The notes beneath the pieces are model-generated. The model was not told where the DNA came from. It worked only from the letters and a program-made list of their open reading frames with translations, and did not search any database. From the NCBI GenBank assembly GCA_937890005.1, contig CALBZA010000028.1, positions 1-64,000 of the forward strand: DNA of 64,000 nucleotides. The letters are read 5' to 3'. How positions within the stretch are numbered: position 1 is the first letter of the stretch; each line of letters starts with the position of its first letter. The translations under genes and the position numbers were made by a program. Positions 47,870 to 56,256 of this stretch are shown here, one piece after another. Origin of the DNA: an uncultured Verrucomicrobia subdivision 3 bacterium. GTDB lineage: Bacteria; Verrucomicrobiota; Verrucomicrobiia; Limisphaerales; DASXHY01.

Positions 47870-48445
47870 TTATTCCTTTTCCTTGGTCTTCTCTTCCGGT
47901 TCGTCGTCGTCGTTGTCGCTTTCGCTCACGCCGACAGAATCCACAGTGCCAAGCTGGCCGAGACGGCGCTGGCGCAATGCGCCTTCCTTCTCCAGCTGAG
48001 CCTGGGCCTGAACTGTGAAACGGGTCCACGGAATCGCCTCCAGGCGAGCCCGCGGAATCGGTTTTCCGGTAAGTTCACAAACACCGTAGGTGTTCTTCTC
48101 GATGCGTTTCAGCGCCTCTTCAATTTCATAGATGGCATCCTGGTCGGATGACAGAAGGCTGAGGGCGAAATCGCGATCGAAATTATCGGTGCCGGAATCA
48201 GCCATGTGCAGGCTGTAACCGGCCATTTCCTGCGCCGATTCCTTCGCAAGGCCGTTCATCTGACGGAGCAGCTGCTCGCGAAGTTCGAGGAGGTTGTTAT
48301 AGAACACCTGCCACTCGGGCTTGATCTTCGCAGCGCCGTTGCTCTTTCCCCGCGTCATCGGACGACCGAGGATTGCGGCTGCAGTTGCCAGGCCCGGAGA
48401 TTTTGCCTTCGGTGCCGGCTTTTCGTTCTTCTTCTTCGTAGTCAC
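47870..48445 (-). CDS. DksA/TraR-family protein lacking the zinc finger
   Basis: 191 aa. The body LLELREQLLRQMNG... TDNFDRDFALSLLSSDQDAI and GVCELTGKPIPRARLEAIPW is DksA-like. The four-Cys finger (CxxC...CxxC) is reduced to a single Cys: CELT and then FTVQAQ where CVxC is expected, so it cannot bind zinc in the normal way. Acidic tail (EESDNDDDEPEEK-type). DksA2 of Pseudomonas aeruginosa is such a zinc-free form and is repressed by Zur (established). Start GTG 48445. Function as a transcription factor binding RNA polymerase secondary channel is inferred; the tip Asp of typical DksA is DNFDRDFA. Confidence 0.82.
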   Translation of the reverse strand: MTTKKKNEKPAPKAKSPGLATAAAILGRPMTRGKSNGAAKIKPEWQVFYNNLLELREQLLRQMNGLAKESAQEMAGYSLHMADSGTDNFDRDFALSLLSSDQDAIYEIEEALKRIEKNTYGVCELTGKPIPRARLEAIPWTRFTVQAQAQLEKEGALRQRRLGQLGTVDSVGVSESDNDDDEPEEKTKEKE

Positions 48446-48592
48446 AACTTGCTAAATCTCGTTTACGATTTCCTCTCACGCTCGCAATTGAGCGACTCCC
48501 TTCCGAATCGAGAGTGCGCGAATGTAGCAAAGGAGATCAAATATTCCACAACAAAGTGAATTTTTTTTCGGTCCGTTTACTTCAGTCTTTTA

Positions 48593-49423
48593 TCAGCCTT
48601 TTTCAATGCAGGCATAGGCATTGTGATTGTGTATGCTTTCGAAATTTTCAGCCTCAACTTTATACCATGTGACCAGCGGATGGGCGTTCAGCCGCAGTGC
48701 CACATTCCTGACGAGGTCTTCGACAAAAACCGGATTCTCATAAGCTCTTTCTGTCACCGCCTTCTCGTCCTGACGCTTCAACAGGGCATACAGTTCTGAA
48801 CTCGCCGATTGCTCGATCATTGCAATAACCTCCTCGATCCAGACGATCTGATTGAACTTCAACGCCACCGTCACAAGCCCGCGTTGATTGTGCGCACCAT
48901 ACCGGGCAATCGCCTTGGAACAGGGACACAGGGTGGTCACGTTGGCCTTCACGGTCAGAACAAAATCGATGTCCTTCCCGCACGCCGCGGCGTCGAACCG
49001 GGCCACATAATCCATCAGGCTTTCCTTCCGGGTGACGGGCGATTTCTTGGCCATGAAATAGGGAAACTCGATCTCCAGGTGCGACGTCGCGGCGTTCAGC
49101 TTGTCCTGCATGGCCTTGAGAATGTCGGTGATGTTCTCGACATGGATCATGTTGCCGTGGGCATTCAACACCTCGATGAACCGGCTCATGTGGGTGCCTT
49201 TGAATTCCTTGGGCAGATCCACAAACATTCCGATGGTGGCGATGGTGTTCTGCGTCGAGTGAGCCTTGTCGCGGACCTGTATGGGGAACCGAAGGCCGCG
49301 GACGCCAACCTTGTCGATGCGCAGTTCACGCGTATCGCGCTCATTTTGCTTGTCGTGCATCAACACCGGAGCTTTCGCAGTCTTTCGGCGCCGCGCGCCG
49401 TTCGAGCGGAGGATTTTTTGCAT
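48593..49423 (-). CDS. folE2: GTP cyclohydrolase IB (FolE2)
   Basis: 276 aa. LRFPIQVRDKAHSTQNTIAT, VNVLTVKANVTTLCPCSKAIA and a C-terminal NHNAYACIEKG are characteristic of FolE2/COG1469, which converts GTP to dihydroneopterin triphosphate without the zinc required by FolE. In several bacteria FolE2 is Zur-repressed (established). Start ATG 49423. No Zur-type palindrome was found upstream by eye, so direct regulation by the neighbouring regulator is unproven. Confidence 0.9.
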   Translation of the reverse strand: MQKILRSNGARRRKTAKAPVLMHDKQNERDTRELRIDKVGVRGLRFPIQVRDKAHSTQNTIATIGMFVDLPKEFKGTHMSRFIEVLNAHGNMIHVENITDILKAMQDKLNAATSHLEIEFPYFMAKKSPVTRKESLMDYVARFDAAACGKDIDFVLTVKANVTTLCPCSKAIARYGAHNQRGLVTVALKFNQIVWIEEVIAMIEQSASSELYALLKRQDEKAVTERAYENPVFVEDLVRNVALRLNAHPLVTWYKVEAENFESIHNHNAYACIEKG

Positions 49424-49681
49424 GGTCTGCAACAGTAACAGTGGAGCATTTTTTTGCAACGCCCCCAGCCGGAGTCAGGGCGGATTTTCGTCTCGGCAGA
49501 GAACCCGGTTCATCCCGGATTCCGTCCGACAGCCACAGATTTTCCGAAATTCCGGTTCAGCGCTGCGATGAAATGACGATGCAAAAACGGGGTTGGCCTG
49601 GTCGCCCCGATTTGTATTGAATGAGTTCTGATCAGGCAGATTCCGGTGAGGTTTACGTTTGAACTGCCGACATAGCCATAT

Positions 49682-52165
49682 ATGAATGTGCCCGCATCGC
49701 ACGTGCTGCTGATCGAAGATGATCTCAAGATCGTCGAGCTGCTTTCCTCTCTTCTGGAAAATGACTCCATCACTCTCGACCAGGCCACCAGCGGCGCCGA
49801 GGCCCTGGCGCTGACACGCAAAAACCAGTTCGACCTCATCCTTCTCGATCTCGGCCTGCCGGACACAAACGGCTTCGAACTTCTCAAGAAGTTGAAGGAA
49901 CAGCCGGAGACAGAATCGGTCCCGGTCATCGTGCTCACCGCCTGGAACGGGACGCAGGACAAGCTGAAAGGATTTGAACTCGGCGCGGACGATTATGTCA
50001 CCAAACCATTCGAAGCCGCCGAACTCCGCGCGCGCGTTTGTCGCAGTCTTCGCACAAAACACCTTCAGGATCAGCTGAGCCAGACCAATCGTGAACTGTT
50101 GACTGCCCGCGTTGCCGCCGAATCCGGCGCGCGCGCCAAAGCAGAATTTCTGGCCAACATGAGCCATGAAATCCGCACGCCGATGAACGGCATCATCGCC
50201 ATGGCCGGATTGCTCTTGGAAACCGCGCTTACCCCCGAACAACGCGGTTATGTCGATACCATTTACGCGAGCAGTGAATCGCTGCTTACCATCACCAACG
50301 ACATTCTCGATTTCTCCAAGATCGAATCCGGCAAACTCGAACTCGAACGCCAGCCGATCGACCTGCGCAGTTGCATTGAGGATGCGCTCGATCTTCTCGC
50401 GGCCAAGGCGGCTGAAAAGAAACTCGATATCGCCTATCAGTTCGAAGATGGCATCCCTCCACATGTGATCGGTGACGTGACCCGGCTCCGCCAGATTCTG
50501 GTCAATCTTCTCAGCAACGGCATCAAGTTCACCCAGACTGGCGAAGTGGTCGTTCAGGTGAAACTGTTGTCCGCGCCTGCTCCCGGAACCGACAAATGGC
50601 ATCTTCACTTCTCCGTTCGCGACACCGGCATTGGCATTCCCGTGGACCGGCTCGCGCGCCTGTTCAAATCGTTCAGCCAGGCTGACGTTTCGACGACACG
50701 GCATTACGGCGGAACGGGACTGGGCCTGGCGATCAGCAAACGGCTGGTTGAATTGATGGATGGAAAGATGTGGGTCGAAAGCGTTCCGCAGAAAGGATCG
50801 ACTTTCCATTTCACGTTGCCGATGCAGGCGGCGCCCGCGCCGGAACTGCGCCAGGTCAGTCTGGACACACGCCAGCCGCAGCTTTCCGAACTCCGATTGC
50901 TGGTGGTGGACGACAATCCGACCAACTGCCGCATTCTTACGTTGCAGGCCGGAAAATGGGGAATGATTCCCCGCGCCGCGCAGAACGCCGCCCAGGCGCT
51001 GGAGCTGCTCAAGTCGGGCGAATCCTTCGACCTCGCGATTCTCGACATGCAGATGCCGGGCATGGACGGCCTCACACTGGCGGGCGAGATTCGGAAGCTG
51101 CCCGCGGCCAATTCCATGCCGCTCGTCCTTCTGACTTCGATGGGCGTTCGCGCCGATTCGCCGGATTTCGCCAATGCCGCCTTCGCGAGCTGCCTGACGA
51201 AACCGATCAAGCCTGCGCAGTTGCATGAAGTTCTATTGCGCGTAATCTCCGGGGCGAAGCCGGTCGCAAAAAAGAATCCCGTGCCATCAAAACTCGACCC
51301 CACCCTCTCTCAGCGTCTGCCGCTGCGCATGCTCCTGTGCGACGACAACGCCATCAATCAGAAGGTCGCCGCCCGACTTTTGCAGCAGATGGGTTACAAA
51401 CCGGACATCGTGGGGAACGGTGTCGAGGCGCTCGCCGCAATCGACAAGCAGGAATACGACCTGATTTTCATGGACATCCAGATGCCCGAAATGGACGGCA
51501 TGGAGGCCACGCGCATAATCCGCGAACGCCAGAAGGACCGCGCCAAGCATCCCAATTACAAGTCGTCGATCGTCATCGTCGCCATGACCGCCAATGCGAT
51601 GACCGGCGACCGCGAAAAATGCATCGCAGCGGGAATGGATGATTATCTTTCCAAGCCGGTGCGTCCTGAAGACGTCCGAAAAGTCATCGAACGCTGGGCT
51701 TCGACAGCCACGGTGCCTGAACCCGCGCCACAGCCAGCGCAGACGGCCACCGCGACCGCTGCGACTGCTCAATCCTCGGAGCCCGCTTCGCCTGAACAAC
51801 CTCCTGTGGACATGGAACGGCTGCTTGATTTCACAAACGGCAATCCGGATGATCTGCGCGAGCTCGTGACGCTCTATCTGAAACAGACGGGCGAACAGAT
51901 CGACCAGCTCACCGCCGCAGTCCGGGCAGACGCGGCCGCCGAAGTTCGACGCCTGGCCCACAGCTGCGCCGGCGCCAGCGCGACATGCGGCATGGGCAGG
52001 ATTGTTCCTTTGTTGCGCGAACTTGAAAAGCAGGGCAATGAAGGGAAGCTGCTGAACGCGACGGAACTTGCCAGCCGGATTGGGGACGAGTTCAAGCGCA
52101 TCAGAACCTATCTCGACAATTATCTGAAGAACCAAACGACCGTTGCGGCGAACAGTTCGGAATGA
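49682..52165 (+). CDS. Hybrid REC-HK-REC-REC-HPt sensor protein
   Basis: 827 aa. In order: receiver (about 1-125, DLILLDLGLPD); HisKA with H162 in NMSHEIRTPMNG; HATPase (DTGIGIP, GGTGLGLAISKRLVE); second receiver (VVDDNPTNCR; ILDMQMPGMDG); third receiver (MLLCDDNAINQ; FMDIQMPEMDG); HPt domain with His in RLAHSCAGAS. No membrane or sensor domain, so input comes through an initial receiver. This is a cytoplasmic phosphorelay hub. Its last four bases overlap the next gene (ATGA), indicating coupled translation. Output is unknown. Confidence 0.93.
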   Translation: MNVPASHVLLIEDDLKIVELLSSLLENDSITLDQATSGAEALALTRKNQFDLILLDLGLPDTNGFELLKKLKEQPETESVPVIVLTAWNGTQDKLKGFELGADDYVTKPFEAAELRARVCRSLRTKHLQDQLSQTNRELLTARVAAESGARAKAEFLANMSHEIRTPMNGIIAMAGLLLETALTPEQRGYVDTIYASSESLLTITNDILDFSKIESGKLELERQPIDLRSCIEDALDLLAAKAAEKKLDIAYQFEDGIPPHVIGDVTRLRQILVNLLSNGIKFTQTGEVVVQVKLLSAPAPGTDKWHLHFSVRDTGIGIPVDRLARLFKSFSQADVSTTRHYGGTGLGLAISKRLVELMDGKMWVESVPQKGSTFHFTLPMQAAPAPELRQVSLDTRQPQLSELRLLVVDDNPTNCRILTLQAGKWGMIPRAAQNAAQALELLKSGESFDLAILDMQMPGMDGLTLAGEIRKLPAANSMPLVLLTSMGVRADSPDFANAAFASCLTKPIKPAQLHEVLLRVISGAKPVAKKNPVPSKLDPTLSQRLPLRMLLCDDNAINQKVAARLLQQMGYKPDIVGNGVEALAAIDKQEYDLIFMDIQMPEMDGMEATRIIRERQKDRAKHPNYKSSIVIVAMTANAMTGDREKCIAAGMDDYLSKPVRPEDVRKVIERWASTATVPEPAPQPAQTATATAATAQSSEPASPEQPPVDMERLLDFTNGNPDDLRELVTLYLKQTGEQIDQLTAAVRADAAAEVRRLAHSCAGASATCGMGRIVPLLRELEKQGNEGKLLNATELASRIGDEFKRIRTYLDNYLKNQTTVAANSSE

Positions 52166-53337
52166 AGAAGATTCTCCTAATCGAAAACGACCACGTCTTT
52201 GCAAACGTTTATCGAAACAAACTGATTCTCGAAGGATACGAGGTGGATGCCGCGCCAGATGGCGACCGCGGCCTGGATTTGATCCGCAGCTTTCAGCCGG
52301 ACGCTGTCCTTCTGGATCTGGCGCTGCCAAAGACATCCGGGATCGAAGTCATCCGACAGGTTCGTGCCACGCCTGAGACCGAGAAACTGCCGCTGATCGT
52401 TTTCACGAACACCTATCTCACCAGCGCGATTCAGGAAGCGTGGAAAGCAGGGGCAACCAAATGTCTGGCCAAGGCAAACTGCACGCCGAACCTGGTGATC
52501 AGCGTGCTGCGATCCATTTCAGCTCCATCCGCAACCCCGGACGCCTCTTCAACCAGCGCAGCCGCTCTCTCGGAACCCGAAGTTCCGGACGAGCCGATGT
52601 CGGACAGCGACGTTCAGGAAGAATTGAAGCAAAGTTTTGCCGCTGATTTTCCCGCGCTCGTCACAGCGCTTCGCACCCAGCTGCAGAGCATCATCAAAGT
52701 CGAAAACGAGGCCGCTCGCATTCAGCAGCTCAAGCAGATGTACAGCCGCATTCACGGACTGACCGGCAATGCAGGCATCGTCGGAATGTCTCAAATCGCC
52801 CGGCTTTCTGACGCATTGGAAGCTCTGATCAAGGAACTTTACGAGAAGCCCAGCACGATCAATGCATCGACGCTGCGCACCGTGGCGTCAGCCCTCGACT
52901 GTCTGGCCGTCCTGTTCGAAAACCGGGACGCGAAGATCAAGGAGGTTTCCGCGGCGAAAATTCTTGTCGTGGACGATGAAGCCATTTCGCGCCGCGCCGT
53001 CACTCACGCCCTGGATAAAGCAAAGCTTTCCTCCGTGGCTGTCGAGGATCCAATCCGTGCCATGGACCTCGTGGCTTTGAGCCGATACGACCTCGTATTC
53101 CTCGACGTCGATATGCCGAACATGAACGGTTACGAACTTTGCACGAAGATCCGCGCCTTGCCGGCTTACAAAAAAATCCCCGTCGTGTTCGTCACCAGCC
53201 TCAATGATTTCGAAGCCCGGGCGAATTCGACGATGAGCGGCGGAAACGATTTCATCGCCAAGCCGTTTCTCTTCATCGAACTCGCCGTGAAGGCCCTCGT
53301 TTACGTCCTTCGCAGCCAGATTCCTCCGAAGCGTTGA
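52162..53337 (+). CDS. REC-HPt-REC phosphorelay protein
   Basis: 391 aa: first receiver (KKILLIENDHVFANVYRNKL; VLLDLALP), a linker, an HPt-like helical domain (about 135-255, His in YSRIHGLTGNAGIVG) and a second receiver (ILVVDDEAISRRAVTHALDK; FLDVDMPNMNGYEL). No DNA-binding or enzymatic output domain is visible, so it probably relays phosphate among partners such as the preceding hybrid kinase. Start ATG 52162 overlaps the previous stop. Confidence 0.9.
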   Translation: MKKILLIENDHVFANVYRNKLILEGYEVDAAPDGDRGLDLIRSFQPDAVLLDLALPKTSGIEVIRQVRATPETEKLPLIVFTNTYLTSAIQEAWKAGATKCLAKANCTPNLVISVLRSISAPSATPDASSTSAAALSEPEVPDEPMSDSDVQEELKQSFAADFPALVTALRTQLQSIIKVENEAARIQQLKQMYSRIHGLTGNAGIVGMSQIARLSDALEALIKELYEKPSTINASTLRTVASALDCLAVLFENRDAKIKEVSAAKILVVDDEAISRRAVTHALDKAKLSSVAVEDPIRAMDLVALSRYDLVFLDVDMPNMNGYELCTKIRALPAYKKIPVVFVTSLNDFEARANSTMSGGNDFIAKPFLFIELAVKALVYVLRSQIPPKR

Positions 53338-53449
53338 CGAAGTAAAACGCCGGGACGCGACGGACTCATTCAAAACCGTTCGCCACGTCACCGTCATCCG
53401 CCAGCCCGGGTGTTTTGACTTTCGCGGAACCGCTCACTAGCTTGTGGCC

Positions 53450-53935
53450 ATGGAACCGTTGCACGCCCCGTGGCGCATCGAATATATCCTTTCGCCAAAA
53501 CCGCCGCTGGAACAAAGCGTCTTTGCCACCATCGCTCAATCGAGTGACGACGAGGCAAATTACGTCATCGCCCGCGATCGCACCTGCTTTGCCCTGCTGA
53601 ACAGATACCCCTACACCGGCGGACATCTGATGGTGGTTCCCTACAAGCAGACGCACGATCTCAACGGTTTGACCGAAGAGGAAATGAGCGACCTGATGAA
53701 ACTTGCCCGACGCTGTCAGAACGCGCTCACCCAGGTGATGCGCCCGGATGGGTTCAACATCGGCATCAATCTCGGCAAGTGCGCCGGGGCCGGCATCCTC
53801 GAACACCTGCACATCCACATCGTTCCGCGCTGGAACGGCGACACTAACTTCATGCCCGTTCTCGCTTCGACAACGGTTGTGCCGGAAGCGCTTCGGGACG
53901 TCGCCGCCCGGCTTCGCGCGGCGCTCGCCGCCTGA
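53450..53935 (+). CDS. HIT-family nucleotide hydrolase/transferase
   Basis: 161 aa. The histidine triad is HLHIHIVPRWNGD, with the upstream PYTGGHLMVVPYKQTHDL typical of HIT. Such proteins hydrolyse or transfer nucleotides (Ap4A, AMP conjugates). Start: GTG 53444 or ATG 53450; I use ATG. The next gene (phoH) begins 27 bases later; phoH, ybeY and recO are clustered behind it, a conserved arrangement for RNA and repair functions. Confidence 0.88.
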   Translation: MEPLHAPWRIEYILSPKPPLEQSVFATIAQSSDDEANYVIARDRTCFALLNRYPYTGGHLMVVPYKQTHDLNGLTEEEMSDLMKLARRCQNALTQVMRPDGFNIGINLGKCAGAGILEHLHIHIVPRWNGDTNFMPVLASTTVVPEALRDVAARLRAALAA

Positions 53936-53962
53936 TCTCACGCACTCGCACCGACTCACACC

Positions 53963-54949
53963 ATGGCTTCTGAAACACTTCATTTTGAAAACGCTCGCGT
54001 CGCCCAGCAGCTTTACAACAACGATCCGCGCAACCTGCAGGCGCTCGAAACACAGCTTGGCGTCAAGGCGACTTCGCGCGAAGGCTGGATCCGGCTCGAA
54101 GGTGAAGAAAGCGCGATTGAACGCGCCAAACATCTGTTCCTGTCGCTCGAAAGCTCTCTCAAGGCTGGCACTCACGTCCGTTCGCGCGAATTCACACACG
54201 CGCTTAACATCGTAAAGAACGAAGGCGTCTCCACACTCAAGGACATCATGGGCGATCGCATCATGACGTCCGAAAAAAAAGCCGGCGTGACTGCCAAGAC
54301 GGTCGGCCAGAAAAAATATCTCGATGCCATCCGCACGCACGACGTGACGTTTGGAATCGGCCCGGCCGGCACAGGAAAGACTTACCTTGCTGTCGCAACC
54401 GCCATCGCAGCGCTTCGCGAAGGCAAGGTTTCACGAATCATTCTCACCCGGCCGGCGGTTGAAGCCGGTGAAGCGCTCGGTTTTTTGCCGGGCGATCTTT
54501 ACGAGAAGATCATGCCCTACCTGCGACCGTTGCACGACGCGTTGCACGACATGCTTCCGGCGGAGGAAATCCAGAAGCACATGGAACGAAGCGTGATCGA
54601 GATCGCTCCCCTCGCCTACATGCGCGGCCGGACATTGAACAACGCGTTCATCATCCTCGACGAGGCGCAGAACTCCACCATGGAACAGATGTTCATGTTC
54701 CTGACACGGTTGGGCGCCAATTCGAAGGCGGTGATCACCGGTGACGAAACCCAGGTCGATCTGCCGCATCACAAGCAATCCGGCCTGGTCGAAGCGCATC
54801 GCGTGCTCCGCCATGTTGACGGCATCGCTGTGATTGAATTTTCCCGAAAGGATGTCGTCCGGCATCCGCTGGTCCAAAGAATCATCGCCGCCTACGAGGA
54901 ACATCGCGGCAAACACAAGCCTGCGGCCTCGAAACATCAGGAAGATTGA
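53963..54949 (+). CDS. PhoH-family ATPase (PhoH/PhoL)
   Basis: 328 aa: KH-like N-terminal region (EGWIRLEGEESAIERAKHLF) followed by the P-loop ATPase with Walker A GIGPAGTGKTYLA and Walker B FIILDEAQNSTMEQ. PhoH/PhoL proteins link to ybeY in ribosome-associated RNA metabolism (established for the gene neighbourhood). Its stop overlaps the next gene's TTG start. Confidence 0.92.
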   Translation: MASETLHFENARVAQQLYNNDPRNLQALETQLGVKATSREGWIRLEGEESAIERAKHLFLSLESSLKAGTHVRSREFTHALNIVKNEGVSTLKDIMGDRIMTSEKKAGVTAKTVGQKKYLDAIRTHDVTFGIGPAGTGKTYLAVATAIAALREGKVSRIILTRPAVEAGEALGFLPGDLYEKIMPYLRPLHDALHDMLPAEEIQKHMERSVIEIAPLAYMRGRTLNNAFIILDEAQNSTMEQMFMFLTRLGANSKAVITGDETQVDLPHHKQSGLVEAHRVLRHVDGIAVIEFSRKDVVRHPLVQRIIAAYEEHRGKHKPAASKHQED

Positions 54950-55473
54950 AGCCAAGCCTTCTCATCCAGAATCGTCAGCGCACCCGAAGGATCGACACCG
55001 CCCGGCTTCGCACGATGACGCAGGCGTTGCTTGAAGAGGAGCTTGGGTTCAACAACTACGATCTCGCGGTTTATCTCGTTGGCGCAGCCAGGATGGCGGA
55101 CGTCAACGAAACGCACCTTCAGCATGACGGGCCGACCGATGTCATCACTTTTGACTATTCCGACAAGCCGGCAAAACCGATCTTGTCTTCCAAAAAAACT
55201 CCCGCGGCCGAAGTGTCAGGCTGTGGCATTCATGGCGAACTGTTCATTTGCATCGACGTCGCGATCAGTCAGGCCAGGGAGTTCCGCACCACCTGGCAAA
55301 GCGAACTCATCCGATATGTCATTCACGGCATTCTGCATCTCTGCGGTTATGACGACCTGACGTCCGCCGCGCGCAAGGTGATGAAGAACGCGGAGAATAA
55401 TCTGGTGAAAACGATCACAAGAAAGTTTCCCGTTGGAAAACTCGGCGGTTCGACACGACGGGCAAAAAGTTAA
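54946..55473 (+). CDS. ybeY: rRNA maturation endonuclease YbeY-like
   Basis: 175 aa. The segment VIHGILHLCGYDD is the YbeY zinc signature HGxLHLxGYDH with the last His replaced by Asp. The upstream segment GPTDVITFDYSDKP is also family typical. YbeY takes part in 16S rRNA 3' maturation and ribosome quality control (established). TTG start at 54946 overlapping the phoH stop, with AGGAAGA nearby. The His-to-Asp change may alter metal use. Confidence 0.9.
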   Translation: MKPSLLIQNRQRTRRIDTARLRTMTQALLEEELGFNNYDLAVYLVGAARMADVNETHLQHDGPTDVITFDYSDKPAKPILSSKKTPAAEVSGCGIHGELFICIDVAISQAREFRTTWQSELIRYVIHGILHLCGYDDLTSAARKVMKNAENNLVKTITRKFPVGKLGGSTRRAKS

Positions 55474-55482
55474 ACGCTGTGC

Positions 55483-56121
55483 ATGATCGAGCGCACCCAG
55501 GGCATCATTCTCCGCACACGGCCGTTCACTGAGACGAGCCTGATTGTGGAATGGCTTTCGCCTGATCTCGGACGAATCAGCACCGTTGCCAAAGGCGCGC
55601 GCCGTCAAAAATCACCGTTTCGTGGCAAGCTCGATCTCTTCTACGAATGCGACTTCAGCTTCACCCGAAGCAAACGTTCCGAGCTTCACACATTGAGCGA
55701 AGTCACGTTGCGCGAGATTCATTCGGGCCTGCGTCGAGACATCGCTTACGTGCAGCAGGCAGGTTACGGCTCGCTGTTGATTCAGCAGACCACGGAAAAG
55801 GAAACGCCCCTGCCGGAAATTCACGAACTCTTCCACGGTTTCCTGAGTATGCTTCCAAATCGCCCGCCGCAGCCGCGAAATGTATTCGCGTTCGAACTCA
55901 AACTCCTTTCGGAACTTGGGCTTCAGCCGGACGCGGATCAGACAAGGCTCAGTTCCGAAACGCGTTCACTCATGGAAAACCTCACAAACCGAAGCTGGGA
56001 AGCCATCGCCGAACTCAAAGCCACAAGCGCGCAGGCCGCGGAATTGCGCCGGTTTCTGCACGGTTTCCTGATCTTTCATCTCGGCAAGATTCCCAATGGC
56101 CGGGCCGATGCCATCGCCTGA
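55483..56121 (+). CDS. recO: DNA repair protein RecO
   Basis: 212 aa. RTQGIILRTRPFTETSLIVE and LSPDLGRISTVAKGARRQKS form the OB-fold N-terminal domain typical of RecO, and the C-terminus is helical. RecO with RecR loads RecA in gap repair. It follows ybeY by nine bases, in the conserved phoH-ybeY-recO order. Start ATG 55483. Confidence 0.93.
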   Translation: MIERTQGIILRTRPFTETSLIVEWLSPDLGRISTVAKGARRQKSPFRGKLDLFYECDFSFTRSKRSELHTLSEVTLREIHSGLRRDIAYVQQAGYGSLLIQQTTEKETPLPEIHELFHGFLSMLPNRPPQPRNVFAFELKLLSELGLQPDADQTRLSSETRSLMENLTNRSWEAIAELKATSAQAAELRRFLHGFLIFHLGKIPNGRADAIA

Positions 56122-56256
56122 AGGGTCGTGAGAGAAGTGCATTCCTGACGGGGTTCGCTGCACATTTGCGGAAGAAATTCTTCTCGCGCCCCCTGCCCTG
56201 TTTTGTAACCGTTAGCCTCCGTGAGCAATCAGCTCACCTGAAAACGAAATATCCAC

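Noticed and set aside
49475..51226. Long minus-strand frame of about 583 codons
   Set aside because: Antisense to the hybrid kinase gene, which has complete domain motifs; composition is Arg/Gly-rich without signal or domain.
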